A stretch of DNA of 64,000 bases from Actinostola sp. cb2023 (Eukaryota; Cnidaria; Anthozoa; Actiniaria; Actinostolidae), in contig JAUJYZ010000250.1 of assembly GCA_033675265.1 (NCBI GenBank), forward strand, positions 186,001-250,000. Direction: 5' to 3'. Shown one piece after another: positions 41,229 to 49,982 of the stretch. The notes beneath the pieces were generated by a model. It had not been told where the DNA came from. It did not search any database and saw nothing but the letters and a program-made list of their open reading frames with translations. How positions within the stretch are numbered: position 1 is the first letter of the stretch; each line of letters begins with the position of its first letter. The position numbers and the translations under genes were made by a program.

Positions 41229-42088
41229 ATGGCATTATCAATTAGAAAATTTGAAAACATAAAACTTGGTATTTCTATAGATACATATATTGATGATAAA
41301 CAGAATATATGGTTCAAAGGTATAGATGTTGCAAAAGCGTTAGAATATAAGAAACCTAGAAATGCAATTGGAACACATGTCGATGAGGAATATAAAACAG
41401 AATGGGAAAATGTATGTCAGAATACAAATTACACAACCGCCCCATTTCAGGGCGGTTCTTCAGAGCCCCTTAGAAATCTTAAACCACACACTATATTCAT
41501 AAAAGAACCTGGATTATATTCTCTTATCTTCAGCTCTAAAATGGAAGCCGCCAAACAGTTTCAAAAATGGGTGTTCTCTACAGTATTACCATCCATAAGA
41601 AAATATGGGTCTTATCAAGTGTTTAACAACCCAAAAAAACATTATCATTCAAGATTGAAAATGAATATGACCTACATACAAAAGTGGTTCAATATATTAG
41701 ACGGTTCAATCCCAACCTTCTTATGGTAGCAGGATTAGGTGAAAACCAGGATTCTAGTAATAAAAGAATTCAATCTTATAAAAAAGGTTATATGAAGGGA
41801 CAACCAGACTTGATTATTAATAACTTTCATAAAAAATATTGTGGCCTCTGTATAGAATTTAAAACACCCACTGCTACTGGTGTTACTTCTATTGAACAGA
41901 AAAACTTGTTAGAAAGATATGAGGAAAATGGATTCAAATGTGTTGTATCTAACGATTATGATCTTATTATCAAAGAACTAAACAACTATTGTATGGATAT
42001 TAGATTGAAGTGTAAATATTGTAGTAGAGGATTTATAACAAGTAACACATTAAAAAATCATAATAAATATTTTCATAGAATCTCTTGA
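41229..42088 (+). pseudogene. BRO-N / VRR-NUC-like nuclease / C2H2 finger protein, one frameshift
   Basis: The first frame starts MALSIRKFENIKLGISIDTY and has the BRO-N fold pattern (WFKGIDVAKALEYKKPRNAI, HTIFIKEPGLYSLIFSSKM, FQKWVFSTVLPSIRKYG). After a shift near 41690 (A4 run) comes a restriction-like nuclease part: MVAGLGENQDSSNKRI, KGQPDLIINN and CIEFKTPTATG. Its G-x-P-D...E-x-K core matches VRR-NUC/PD-(D/E)XK enzymes. A C2H2 finger ends it (CKYCSRGF...NHNKYFH, C-X2-C-X12-H-X4-H). BRO-N domains bind DNA and are common in large DNA viruses; fused to a nuclease and a finger this looks like a sequence-specific DNA-cutting protein. Function is inferred. Confidence 0.75.
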
Positions 42089-42200
42089 GCATCTGTTGGA
42101 ATCTCTTGAGCATACTGTTGAGCATCTGTTGGAATCTCTTGAGCAGCTGTTGAGCATACTGTTGGAACCTCTTGAGCAGTTGCTGAGCATACTGTTGAGT
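42078..42200. repeat. TTGAGCA heptamer array 2
   Basis: About seven copies of TTGAGCA with CTGTTGGAATCTC spacers, starting in the 3' end of the nuclease gene (CTTGAGCATC just at the stop). It is in the same orientation as array 1, so the BRO-N/nuclease gene is flanked by direct arrays. Confidence 0.9.
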
Positions 42201-42234
42201 TGATATTTTATAAATATATATAAAAAAATAAAAT

Positions 42235-42684
42235 ATGTTTATAGACTATATGACTGAAGATAATAAAACAGAGATTATTACCAAAGAGCCTGAACAAAAG
42301 ATAGTCCATATTAAGGATCCAAAAAGGGTAGAAGCCGGTAAAAAGCTTGCTCTTTATCATCAAAAAGCTAAGAAAGCTCTTGAAATGGAAAAGAGCCGTG
42401 ATGTTACTGATGATTATATTGAAGATAGCCGTGATGTTACTGATGATGATATTGAAGAAGGTTCTAGTTCAAAATGGATGCCTAGTATGACAATAGTGCT
42501 GACGATCGTTGGTATCAGTTTGACTGCTTTAGATCTTTATCTGAGGTGGAAAAAAAGTGATCAATCAAATATAAAATCTATAACACAACCAAAAATAGAT
42601 CACAATGATGTAAAAGATGATAAACCAGGTAGAACATCAATGATCCCAATACCTAGAATTGGGATGGGAATGATAACTATATAA
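42235..42684 (+). CDS. single-span membrane protein
   Basis: 149 residues, intact. The N-terminal part has IKDPKRVEAGKKLALYHQKA, a basic helix, followed by two copies of SRDVTDD(Y/D)IE. A membrane helix (MTIVLTIVGISLTALDLYL) comes next, and the tail is basic. The topology suggests a virion or host-membrane protein. It is transcribed rightward with its ATG inside AAATAAAATATG. Confidence 0.6.
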   Translation: MFIDYMTEDNKTEIITKEPEQKIVHIKDPKRVEAGKKLALYHQKAKKALEMEKSRDVTDDYIEDSRDVTDDDIEEGSSSKWMPSMTIVLTIVGISLTALDLYLRWKKSDQSNIKSITQPKIDHNDVKDDKPGRTSMIPIPRIGMGMITI

Positions 42685-42717
42685 AAATAATTTAACTTTC
42701 ATATTATATATAAGAAG

Positions 42718-42937
42718 ATGGAAAACAAATTAGTTAAGTCAACGATGGATTCCGCTGTCATTATTGGGGTAGCGGCTATTATTGGATATGCTGGTAAGAA
42801 AGTTATGAGGGAGAAATTTCCTTGGTGATCCAAGCACAAGCGTCACTAATTACGGCAAATGGGTGCTTGTTCTTGCTGGAAGTATGTATGTTAAACAATA
42901 TCTAGAAGATCAAAAGATTCTTCCAAAATCGGTATAA
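42718..42937 (+). pseudogene. small membrane protein, one frameshift
   Basis: The first frame, from ATG 42718, gives a hydrophobic helix (SAVIIGVAAIIGYAGKKVMR) and stops after FPW at 42826-42828. In the next frame the sense goes on: GDPSTSVTNYGKWVLVLAGS and YVKQYLEDQKILPKSV. Together about 72 residues with two short membrane segments. The shift lies at CCTTGG near 42822. The gene sits between two other membrane-protein genes of the element. Confidence 0.55.
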
Positions 42938-42965
42938 AAAGATAATAGCATTGTATAATATATAG

Positions 42966-43391
42966 ATGGCAAGTGCTATTGCGATGATGATAATGGGGGC
43001 CGTTTTAAATGCGTCAGCCTTTACAGGGTCGATGTATTTAGCTAAAGCCCTCAGCTCAGATTCTAAACATACTGATGGGGAGAGGCTTCGACACGATAAA
43101 GCACTTGAAAAATACCAACAAGATATGGGAGAATTTGAAAAGGATCGACAACTATATCAAGACTGGTTGACTACTCAGTATGAAAGAAAGAATATAGCTG
43201 ATAATAATCTAAGGAATACGGATCATAATTTTAAACTATATAGGGATGTACACCCCGAATCAAACATTAATAAGCAAGAACCACAATTCTCAGACTATTA
43301 TAAACCGAGTAGTAAACAAAAACAATATGAAATTCTATATGTTGGTGGTGGTATGTTGACTGCTGGTTATTTAGCATCAAAAATTATATAA
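42966..43391 (+). CDS. two-span membrane protein with charged middle
   Basis: 141 residues, intact. The N-terminal hydrophobic helix (AIAMMIMGAVLNASAFTGSM) is followed by a long charged helix (DGERLRHDKALEKYQQDMGE) and a C-terminal glycine-rich helix (ILYVGGGMLTAGYLASKII). Two membrane anchors around a coiled-coil-like stem suggest a membrane-associated virion or scaffold protein. The ATG follows TATAATATATAG by one base. I recognise the gene type only as a recurrent companion of such elements. Confidence 0.6.
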   Translation: MASAIAMMIMGAVLNASAFTGSMYLAKALSSDSKHTDGERLRHDKALEKYQQDMGEFEKDRQLYQDWLTTQYERKNIADNNLRNTDHNFKLYRDVHPESNINKQEPQFSDYYKPSSKQKQYEILYVGGGMLTAGYLASKII

Positions 43392-43419
43392 AAACAATTT
43401 ACTAATTTATATATAGTAG

Positions 43420-44443
43420 ATGGAAGGTGAAATATTTCCTGATACAGATTTTCATCCTCTTGAAGGAGGGTCTGAAGATGTAAACATCCCTATCACAGAT
43501 GATGAACTAGCGGAATTATTACCACAACAAAAAGAACCTAGACACACTTGGTGGGAACGGACTAAAGAATGGTTTGGTAGAAGGGGTATATCAAAAGAAC
43601 GAGGATATAGATTGTTTAAGAACTCTGATGAAAGCAATGAAGATTGGGGAAGGAGGGCAAGAGAAGACATAGAAATGGTAGACCTTGCTAAACATCGTGA
43701 AGAAAGAGTTGAGGAAGCTTGGGATAGGATCAAATCCAAGTATCCTAATGTAAATCCTAATAACTCTCCATTCATAAGCACAATTGATGAATATGATAGA
43801 GTGATAGTAAGATTTAATAGAGTGGGCAGCAAACATCATGTTCTGTTTAATGCTGAGGGTGAATTAAATGGTAAGTTACCTAAAACAATTGTAAACTATC
43901 TTGGTGATCCTGCTGAAAAAGTTGTTGAGAATAATGAAAGAACTATATTTTCACATCGAGAAAAATTACAAACATTAGAAGAAGAATTGGTTAATATATC
44001 TCAAGCTGGCTCTAATGATGTTAGAGAAAGATTGAATATATCACTCCGTGAACAGATTGAGGAAACTAGAAATGAGATTGAACAATTAGAAGAACAAAAT
44101 GAAGTAATAGAAGGGCGAATGTCTCTGAGAGATCGTATAAAAGCTGTTTTTTAAAAAGTATGGTTTTACTGTTTTTTCTGTTGTATCTGCAATTGGTATT
44201 ATTATTGGTGTTATTATTTCTAGTCTAAAAAGCGGATTATCTTCGGTTGCCAGCGGTGTTGGAAATAGTTTGAAATCAATAGGTAAAAAATTAGCTCAGA
44301 TACTACCTGGCATGGTTGGTGCAATAGCTTCTTTTATTTTCAGAACCGCGGGTGAGGTTATTAGTTTCTTAGCTAAAAACGCTTGGTTATTGATAGTTGC
44401 TGTTGTTTTGTATTTTGTTGAAAGATATAAAAATAAAAAATGA
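43420..44443 (+). pseudogene. coiled-coil membrane protein, C-terminus frameshifted at T6
   Basis: The first 244 residues are acidic then helical: TWWERTKEWFGRRGI, RVIVRFNRVGSKHHVLFNAE, and a coiled coil (REQIEETRNEIEQLEEQNEV) ending RDRIKAVF. Straight after, in another frame and without its own ATG, about 94 residues follow. They hold a first membrane helix (SAIGIIIGVIISSL), an amphipathic Gly/Ser/Lys region (ASGVGNSLKSIGKKLAQ), a helix with FIFRTAGEV, and a final span (WLLIVAVVLYFVERY). The join sits at the T6 run 44147-44152. The whole would be a roughly 340-residue membrane protein with a cytosolic coiled coil. Confidence 0.6.
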
Positions 44444-44456
44444 TTATATAGTATAA

Positions 44457-45100
44457 ATGGTAATATTGTATATTGAAAAAACAAAAGCAGATGAAACTAT
44501 TTGGTTTAAAAATCCTATTAAAAAGAGTACACGTATATCACTTGTAAGTTGTAGTTTTCATAATCATTTGTATAATCTTCCGAGTGAAGGAACTATTTCA
44601 GATGGAGATGGAAATGTTGTGATACGGATTCCGAAAGGAAACTACAATAATTTTAGTTTTAAAAATGCTGTTGATAAAACGGTTTCACTTGGTGATAAAA
44701 AGTTTCAATCACAATTGTAGATAAAAAATATAATATCACCCCGACAGTAGAGGTTGAATTAAATGTGAGTTTATCAAAATTATTAAACATTACAACAGGT
44801 CTTACAGCAAATATCAAATATAATATCAATATTATACAACCTACTCAAGATGCCTGCATTAATTGTGATCTCATTGATTCTACACAGGTTTTATTAAATA
44901 ATAAATATTCACAAATATTAGCATGTGTTGAATTAAACAAGGCTGGAGAAAAAGTAACCTATCATCCTAATAATACCCTGTACACACCTATTAAAAATGA
45001 TGATTATATTAATAGTATTAGGGTTTGGGTTACAGATTCTAGAAACCAAAGTATTAACATTGGAATTTACCCTATGCGAATGGTAATTGAAATCATATAA
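44457..45100 (+). pseudogene. beta-rich element protein, one frameshift at A5
   Basis: The first 87 residues (44457-44720) have strand-like segments: VILYIEKTKADETIWFKNPI, RISLVSCSFHNHLYNLPSEG and GNVVIRIPKGNY. Sense then continues in another frame from the A5 run 44697-44701 to 45100 with VEVELNVSLSKLL, AGEKVTYHPNNTLY and SIRVWVTDSRNQSINIGIYP. Total length is about 214 residues, mostly beta. A minor capsid or penton-like protein would fit such content and position, but that is a guess needing structure prediction. Confidence 0.5.
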
Positions 45101-45127
45101 AAAATAAAAAGATAATATAATATATAT

Positions 45128-45824
45128 ATGGTTGATTATGATGCGATTTATCCTGAGATTCCAAAATCTGGTGAGAATTTCAGGTTACACAAAGTAAATA
45201 TGGTACTATCACAACTAGGAGCTGAGGTAAAACATTATGAAAATGTTAGGAAAAAATATAGTAAGATACGTGGTATACTTCATAAAACTGCAGTTGCAAC
45301 AGGAGTCTTATCTGTCATTTTAACTGGTTCTGGTGTAACTAACTACTAGTTTAACAGGACCTGGGATCATTATCGGTGTTCCTTTATCGGCTGTTGGCGG
45401 GTTGTTAGGTTTAATATCAGCTAGTTGTACAATTTTCATGAAAAAACTTACTAAAAAGGTAACAAAACATGAAAATACTATTCAGCTTGCAAAATCAAAA
45501 GAAGATAGTATATGTGATCTTGTATCAAAAGCCTTGAGCGATAACAAGATTGATGAGAAAGAATTTGAACACATTATGACTGAACTCAAAAAATATGAAA
45601 AACTAAAGAGTAGTATTAGGGTGAAACGGAATAAGGCTTTTTTAAAAAAACGATGTTCCAGATGTTCAAAAGATGAGGGAGGAACTGAGAAAGGAGATTG
45701 TAGACCAGCTCGTAAATCCAAAGAAATAACTTTATCCTTTGATACAACACCTACGGAGGGTATATATACAAGTTGCGATATGATAAGAATTAAAAATATA
45801 TATAAATATTATCTCATATTATAA
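45128..45824 (+). pseudogene. membrane/helical element protein, broken
   Basis: ATG 45128 starts DYDAIYPEIPKSGENFRLHK, then a helical stretch and a hydrophobic helix. A TAG at 45347-45349 interrupts it after GSGVTNY. The sense resumes in a second frame with a membrane helix (IIIGVPLSAVGGLLGLISAS) and a long charged helix (DNKIDEKEFEHIMTELKKYE), then degenerates after about 45640. The protein has two adjacent membrane segments and a C-terminal coiled coil. The function is unknown. Confidence 0.5.
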
Positions 45825-45833
45825 TAATATAAT

Positions 45834-47345
45834 ATGAAATTTACTGAATTCATTAAAAAGTATCCAAATTATGATAAATTTCGTTTTTCAGAGGATAGTA
45901 GTAGTAATGTTCAATTTCTTAGTAATGGTGTTGATTACAATCCGTTTGATGAGAATGGTAATCTAGTTAAAACAGTATATCCATTTCCTCTCTGGCATGG
46001 TAAAGTTGAAGAAGACCCTGAAAATATTCGTGACTTCCTTAGAACCACATCTAATAACACATTTCCAAAAGAGCTAACTATGACAAAAACACTATACCCA
46101 ATCACTTGTACATCATTTGATAAACCACCTCCAAAGTATGATTCCACATCACTCGATATTTATGTAACACCAAGTAAAAAGTTTACAATAAAACCACGAG
46201 ATATGTTAACAGATATAGTATTAAATCATGTTACTTCGAAAGAAGCTTACATATGGTTGAATAGTCCTAATATGTCTTACTACCCTCAACAATTAAGTTT
46301 CGCTTGTTGGTGTGCATCTTCTGGATGTGGAATCGGTGTCGACCTAATAACAAAAATCAATAATCCTATGATCAACTCATTACTCAAATTTCATATACTG
46401 TTTACGAGTAGGCGAGTTTTATCACAGATGAATGTTCAACTACCTGGAGATCGATCTTTTACTAATATTAATAACAAATTTGATAAGAGTGGTTATAATA
46501 AGATATGTCGAGAGTTTGATATATCACCAAATAGTAACTTTCGATTTACTGGTGATGAAAACAATGGTCTTGGTCGAATCTATAAGAAAATATTTGATGA
46601 GGTTGATGATGTAACTGAATCCTATGATAAAAAGATGGATGGATTGTTTACAAATAAATGGCCTGGTGGTAAATTCAAATTTGGTGATGAGACTGGACAA
46701 TACGGTGGAAATAAACTTGATCATATCTCACCACTACAAGAGCATCCATATTTATATTTTATGCTGAATAAATCAAAAGGTTTAACCAGAGCTGGACTCT
46801 CACGACTGAACCAGTCAATCGAGGCTTATGTGTATTGTATCCTAGGATCTCAAGTAAATACACGATCATCTATTGTTGACAACTCGGGTTCTTCACAAGA
46901 AACACAACTTGAATTTTTAAGACTATTCGAAAGCAGTATAATTGAGGTAGATATTTCTAAAAGTATACAGAGATACCAATTAGCGGTACAAGAATCGAAA
47001 CAAAAATTAGATCTTGCTGTGGCTATTGGTTGCTGGTTACTACCATCGAATCTAATAATCAATAATAATACTGTTATCGGTTATAATAATAAGTTGTTAA
47101 AAGCTTCAGCAGATATGACCTTTGGTGTTAATAATATTAATTATGAAACGAAATCTGTTGGTATAAAACATAATAACATGGGTCATTCAAAGGTTAAACT
47201 ACCACATCAGATTGATAAACCAGATATTTCAAATAAGTCAGATAAACCATATGTAAACCCTTCACCACCATCTAAAACACATGAAAATAATTTAGCTGCT
47301 ATAACAGTTGGGGCTGCTGGCCTTGCTTGGTATATGTTTCGATAG
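45834..47345 (+). CDS. large conserved element protein, unknown function
   Basis: 503 residues, intact, the longest unbroken gene of element 2. The N-terminus is FTEFIKKYPNYDKFRFSEDS. Mid-protein segments include VYPFPLWHGKVEEDPENIRD, LNSPNMSYYPQQLSFACWCA and GIGVDLITKINNPMINSLLK. Later come DHISPLQEHPYLYFMLNKSK and LTRAGLSRLNQSIEAYVYCI, a feature-poor basic linker, and a C-terminal hydrophobic helix (AAITVGAAGLAWYMF). A single C-terminal anchor on a large soluble domain suits a virion surface or entry-related protein, but nothing proves it. The ATG lies at the end of ATAATATAATATG. Confidence 0.6.
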   Translation: MKFTEFIKKYPNYDKFRFSEDSSSNVQFLSNGVDYNPFDENGNLVKTVYPFPLWHGKVEEDPENIRDFLRTTSNNTFPKELTMTKTLYPITCTSFDKPPPKYDSTSLDIYVTPSKKFTIKPRDMLTDIVLNHVTSKEAYIWLNSPNMSYYPQQLSFACWCASSGCGIGVDLITKINNPMINSLLKFHILFTSRRVLSQMNVQLPGDRSFTNINNKFDKSGYNKICREFDISPNSNFRFTGDENNGLGRIYKKIFDEVDDVTESYDKKMDGLFTNKWPGGKFKFGDETGQYGGNKLDHISPLQEHPYLYFMLNKSKGLTRAGLSRLNQSIEAYVYCILGSQVNTRSSIVDNSGSSQETQLEFLRLFESSIIEVDISKSIQRYQLAVQESKQKLDLAVAIGCWLLPSNLIINNNTVIGYNNKLLKASADMTFGVNNINYETKSVGIKHNNMGHSKVKLPHQIDKPDISNKSDKPYVNPSPPSKTHENNLAAITVGAAGLAWYMFR

Positions 47346-47372
47346 ATGTATACAATCATCAATTTCCAACAA

Positions 47373-47403
47373 TTACATTTTTAATTATTAATTAGAAATG
47401 TAA
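47373..47403. terminator. hairpin between convergent genes
   Basis: TTACATTT (47373-47380) pairs with AAATGTAA (47396-47403), with extra AT pairing inside. It lies between the plus-strand stop at 47345 and the minus-strand gene ending at 47473, so it could end transcription from both sides. Confidence 0.45.
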
Positions 47404-47472
47404 CAAAAAAATAAAACATCAATCAATTATAACTATTTTAATTCACGTAATTTACTGCGATTCTCTAACAAG

Positions 47473-47664
47473 TTAGGTAAATCCCCCCGGTTTTAACCCA
47501 TACCCATCTTTATTTGTTTTTTGATTTGAGACCTTTATTTCAAGTACAGCCTGATCTAAAAGATTACTCGACATGAAAAAGGATTTTGGTTGTTTTTTAA
47601 TTGGGGTTGATTTTATACGTTTTTTAACTGGATTTGCCTTCTTATTAACACTTGTTGAACTCAT
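47473..47664 (-). CDS. small basic protein from the right TIR promoter
   Basis: 63 residues from an ATG at 47664, four bases inside the right TIR. Very basic N-terminal half (NKKANPVKKRIKSTPIKKQP), then a short mixed tail. It could coat DNA, as small core proteins of DNA viruses do. The identical TIR promoter also drives the polymerase gene at the other end, so early expression would be expected. The call rests on promoter position and composition. Confidence 0.45.
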   Translation of the reverse strand: MSSTSVNKKANPVKKRIKSTPIKKQPKSFFMSSNLLDQAVLEIKVSNQKTNKDGYGLKPGGFT

Positions 47665-47668
47665 TATA

Positions 47669-48211
47669 TATACTCTTATAGTATAAATTATTTTTGTCTT
47701 TCAAACGCACCCTATTTTATAAAAATCCTAGATTAATTTGATAATATCAAGAGATGAATAAGCCAGTGATTGACAAGCTCTAGAGATGGATAATATCGTT
47801 GTGAACAACCCATAACACATCATCAATGCATGAATCCATCCTATGATACTGTCAATATTCTTTTACCCTGGTATATACCTTGGAGACTATTATTGGACTA
47901 CTAAGTGAATGTCTGTATTGAATTACTTGTTTAATACAAATAATGTGTACTATCACTGATAATCGATTTTTCTGACAATTATAAAATAAACGCACCTACT
48001 TATTTCATATTTGTATTTTTACTAATTAACTACTTTATTGTGTGATAAAAATAAACGCACTTGCTTTATTATCACCTGTTTTTCAAAATAGATTTACTAA
48101 ATTGAACTCCTTGTTGTTGAATTAAGGGCATCATATACTTTATTCTAAAAATATGATCAATCATTTTGTAGTATTTTGGAAGTGCGCGTGAACTCTCTTT
48201 CCCCTACTACT
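47669..48211. repeat. element 2 right terminal inverted repeat
   Basis: Reverse complement of 33157-33699. The outer end CCCCTACTACT at 48201-48211 is followed by GGGGC, the target duplication, and then by Ngaro RNase H codons. Confidence 0.95.
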
Positions 48212-48216
48212 GGGGC

Positions 48217-48625
48217 TATTTTTGGTAAGCGTTGGTTGTATGGCGTTTGGCCGGCCACTTGGAAATCTTTTAACATAGCATTTTTAGAACTTTTTCCCAT
48301 TGTTCTCTCTGTCAATATTTGGGGGTCCCTAATGGCCAACAGATGCGTTATCTTTTATACTGATAATGCCGCTGTTGTTGACATAATCAATCGTCAAACA
48401 TCTAAGCATAAGGCTATTATGGTATTGGTACGCGATTTAGTTCTAAGTTGTCTACAACATAATATCTTATTTCGAGCTCGGCACGTCCCTGGTTTATGTA
48501 ATACTCGTGCCGATTACATTTCTCGCCTACAGGTAGACAAGTTCAAAGAGCTAATGCCCGGCGCGGACGAGTTCGCGACGCCAATTCCCGCGAACCTTCG
48601 GCCGGAGAGTTGGTCTCTAACCTAG
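48217..48625 (+). pseudogene. Ngaro-like RNase H, 3' part
   Basis: The frame continues exactly from codon position 2 at 33156 to position 3 at 48217, so removal of the insertion plus one GGGGC copy leaves one uninterrupted frame. It holds FIALELFPIVL-type helix residues (FNIAFLELFPIVLSV), FYTDNAAVVDIIN and RARHVPGLCNTRADYISRL, the later acidic and His motifs of RNase H. It overlaps the recombinase frame by 16 bases. Confidence 0.85.
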
Positions 48626-49537
48626 ATGCCCTATTACGATCTGCACTGTCTGAGGGCTCTCGTAAGTCATATCGTCGAGCATGGGCGGTCTTTAGTACAT
48701 TTCATGAGCGTTTTTATGGTATTTTTACGCCAGATTTGCCTTTAAATCCAGACGTGTTGGCTTTGTTTATTTCATATCTCTCGGCCAAGCACTTGGCCTC
48801 TTCTACAATAACATCGTATCTATCAGCGGTCGGCTATTTACATAAGTTAAAAGGGTTTAATGATCCGACGAAAACTTTCTTAATTCGCAAGCTATTGACC
48901 GCTCTGGGCCGCCAGCGCTCTTTTGACGTACGACTACCCATTACTCGACCACTATTACACGAACTTGTGCGAGCCCTGGGACACACCAACTCGTCGGTTT
49001 TTTCAGCGCATTCTTTTCACTTCAATGTTTTTGATAGCTTTTTATGGCTTTTTCCGGGTCGGTGAGCTAGCGGCCAGGGGCTCGAATGTGAGTAACTCAG
49101 TAGTACAATTCAATGCCCTGTCATTCCTGATGCATCATGATAAACCACATGCAGCTAAGATCACCATTACCGATTACAAGCATAATACACAACACCGCCC
49201 CTTCGACGTTTTAATCGACGGCGAAGATTCACAACCGTATTGTCCAGTTAAAACACTAGTGCAGTATTGTCACCTGAGAGGGAGACAGGCTGGTCCGCTT
49301 TTTTGTCATCACGACGGAAGGCCCATTACGGTTTCTCAGTTCAACACCGAACTTCGCCGCTGTTTAATCTTCTGTGGCCTTGACCCTGGTCGATATAAAA
49401 GCCACAGCTTTCGTATCGGGGCCGCCTGTCACGCAGCAGACTTGGGACTTTCTGACGCTCACATTCGTGCTCTGGGTCGCTGGAAATCCGACGCCTTTAA
49501 GATTTACCTCAGGCCTCAGAGCGTAAATGCCAATTAA
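48610..49537 (+). pseudogene. Ngaro-like tyrosine recombinase, frameshift in a T6 run
   Basis: The N-terminal SAM-like part (SEGSRKSYRRAWAVFSTF, SYLSAVGYLHKLKGF) and LPITRPLLHELVRALG lie in the first frame; the catalytic part follows in the second. The join is at T6, 48998-49003. Catalytic residues: R in GFFRVGELA, HxxR in SHSFRIGAACHAA, and Y in RWKSDAFKIYLR. The enzyme would insert the circular cDNA without target duplication. All key residues are present, so only the one-base shift disables it. Confidence 0.8.
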
Positions 49538-49564
49538 TTATTTCATTATTATCCACACAATATG

Positions 49565-49830
49565 ATTTAGGATGCCAAACTAGGTCAGTCGGGGGCTGCT
49601 AGCTTTGACATTTCTTGTGGAGAGTTTATACGTGGCAATGATGTACTATTTTGTTAGTTTCGTATTATTCACTTTGGGATGCCGAACTAGGTCAGTCAGG
49701 GGCTGCTAGCTTTGACATTTCTTGTGGAGAGTTTAATATACGTGGCAATGATGTCTTATTTTGTTAGTTATCATATTCAGGCTGACATCATCCAGGTCAG
49801 TCAGGGGCTGCTGGTGTTGTCAGTTGGTCT
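49565..49830. repeat. ~115-bp direct repeat, two and a half copies
   Basis: GATGCC(A/G)AACTAGGTCAG, GGGGCTGCTAGCTTTGACAT and TTCTTGTGGAGAGTTTA recur at about 49570 and 49680. A shorter third copy (CCAGGTCAGTCAGGGGCTGC) lies near 49790. It is in the 3' untranslated part of the Ngaro-like element. Confidence 0.85.
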
Positions 49831-49982
49831 AACCTATAATGTTTACTTTACCTATTAATGTTTACCTAAGTTTTAGTTTCGTTTCAGTTTTTAACTAGTG
49901 AAGTTGGTAAGTCATGGGCTTCTTCTTCATTGTTCGCGAGCTCTGTATTGCGTCTTGGTGGGGTGGCCACAGTTTGTGGCTC

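Larger units (their letters stand above)
33157..48211. mobile_element. complete Polinton-like, virus-like element (element 2), 15,055 bp
   Basis: It is bounded by 543-bp terminal inverted repeats starting AGTAGTAGGGG and flanked by GGGGC on both sides (33152-33156 and 48212-48216). It encodes polymerase B, integrase on the opposite strand, a probable double jelly-roll capsid protein, a packaging ATPase, a BRO-N/VRR-NUC/zinc-finger protein and about eight further small proteins. AG...CT termini and long TIRs fit Polintons; the target duplication is five bases instead of the usual six. No adenain-like protease was found. Most genes point right, densely packed with AT-rich gaps of 10-60 bases. 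Several genes carry one-base shifts, mostly in homopolymers. Confidence 0.9.

Noticed and set aside
41041..42200. TTGAGCA arrays considered as a CRISPR array
   Set aside because: Spacers are not unique and have irregular short length, there are no cas genes, and the genome context is eukaryotic.
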